From NCBI GenBank assembly GCA_947591175.1, contig CANQDB010000084.1, positions 1-5,910 on the forward strand: a DNA stretch of 5,910 nt, in the 5' to 3' direction. This document shows positions 5,837-5,910 of this stretch, piece by piece. The notes beneath the pieces were generated by a model that saw nothing but the letters and a program-made list of their open reading frames with translations, was not told the DNA's origin and ran no database searches. Position numbers and translations under genes: made by a program. This DNA is from an uncultured Bacilli bacterium. Its GTDB lineage: Bacteria; Bacillota_I; Bacilli_A; RF39; UBA660. Each line of letters begins with the position of its first letter. Position 1 is the first letter of the stretch.

Positions 5837-5860
5837 CAAAATGATTTAAAAATAAATCAT
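5837..5860 (-). terminator. Weak AU-only terminator after the gene at the right edge
   Basis: ATGATTTA (5853-5860) and TAAATCAT (5841-5848) pair perfectly over 8 bp around a UUUU loop and are followed by UUUG. The TGA stop of the upstream gene is inside the ascending arm. The near absence of G-C pairs makes it a weak terminator, and the symmetrical hairpin could work in either direction. Some read-through into the polysaccharide operon is possible. Confidence 0.55.
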
Positions 5861-5910
5861 GCCCAAACCTCACGATTTGGTATTTCTCCTTCATAGGATA
5901 TTTCTTCCTC
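5857..5910 (-). CDS. C-terminal end of an unidentified gene (partial)
   Basis: The right edge opens in a frame of 17 codons ending in TGA: EEEISYEGEIPNREVWA. The acidic, hydrophilic composition fits the end of a soluble protein, and a hairpin overlapping the stop supports a real gene end. The fragment is too short to identify, and a chance open stretch cannot be excluded. Confidence 0.5.
   Translation of the reverse strand, partial: EEEISYEGEIPNREVWA

Noticed and set aside
1707..5859. Mycoplasma-type code with TGA read as Trp
   Set aside because: TGA ends two genes at sensible places (1707-1709, 5857-5859), and Trp codons read in the genes are TGG.

Overview
The window is AT-rich DNA with every supportable gene on the minus strand. 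Genes are tightly packed, with AAGGAGG-type ribosome binding sites, TTGACA/TATAAT-type promoters and short U-tailed terminators. TGA is used as a stop (positions 1707-1709 and 5857-5859) and every Trp I read is TGG, so the genetic code is 11. Together with the secreted cysteine-bearing protein at the left edge, this suggests a low-GC Firmicutes (Bacilli-like), possibly one of the uncultured gut lineages. No genus can be assigned from the sequence.

Layout in the direction of transcription, right to left: (1) 5857-5910 is the last 17 codons of an unknown gene ending in a weak AU-rich terminator. (2) 5763-2917 is a cell-surface polysaccharide operon. It holds a GT-C type membrane glycosyltransferase (4360-5763), a 99-codon ORF (4098-4397) and, 2 nt later, an O-antigen ligase/Wzy-like polytopic protein (2917-4095) that ends in a terminator overlapping its stop codon. 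(3) 2870-1707 is an unrecognised soluble protein with its own promoter. (4) 1612-1244 is a four-helix small membrane protein with its own promoter and a strong terminator. (5) 1121-1 is a membrane-anchored surface protein that runs off the left edge, with a good promoter and a perfect ribosome binding site.

The most notable feature is in the polysaccharide operon. A 16-bp sequence occurs twice, 34 bp apart, at 4402-4417 and 4436-4451, exactly where the glycosyltransferase frame is lost. Removing one 34-bp unit joins the 467-codon and 99-codon ORFs into a single 543-aa protein and restores a membrane helix across the join. The two ORFs are therefore best read as one glycosyltransferase gene broken by a short duplication. 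That duplication could be a reversible ON/OFF switch, a fixed mutation, a recoding site (it carries a T6A6 run) or an assembly error.

In the intact state the glycosyltransferase and the ligase/polymerase would probably act together at the outer face of the membrane, one adding sugars from a lipid-linked donor and the other polymerising or attaching the glycan. The polysaccharide genes look clearly lower in GC than the surface-protein gene at the left edge. No stretch longer than 300 bases lacks a gene, and I saw no RNA genes, insertion sequences or CRISPR arrays.
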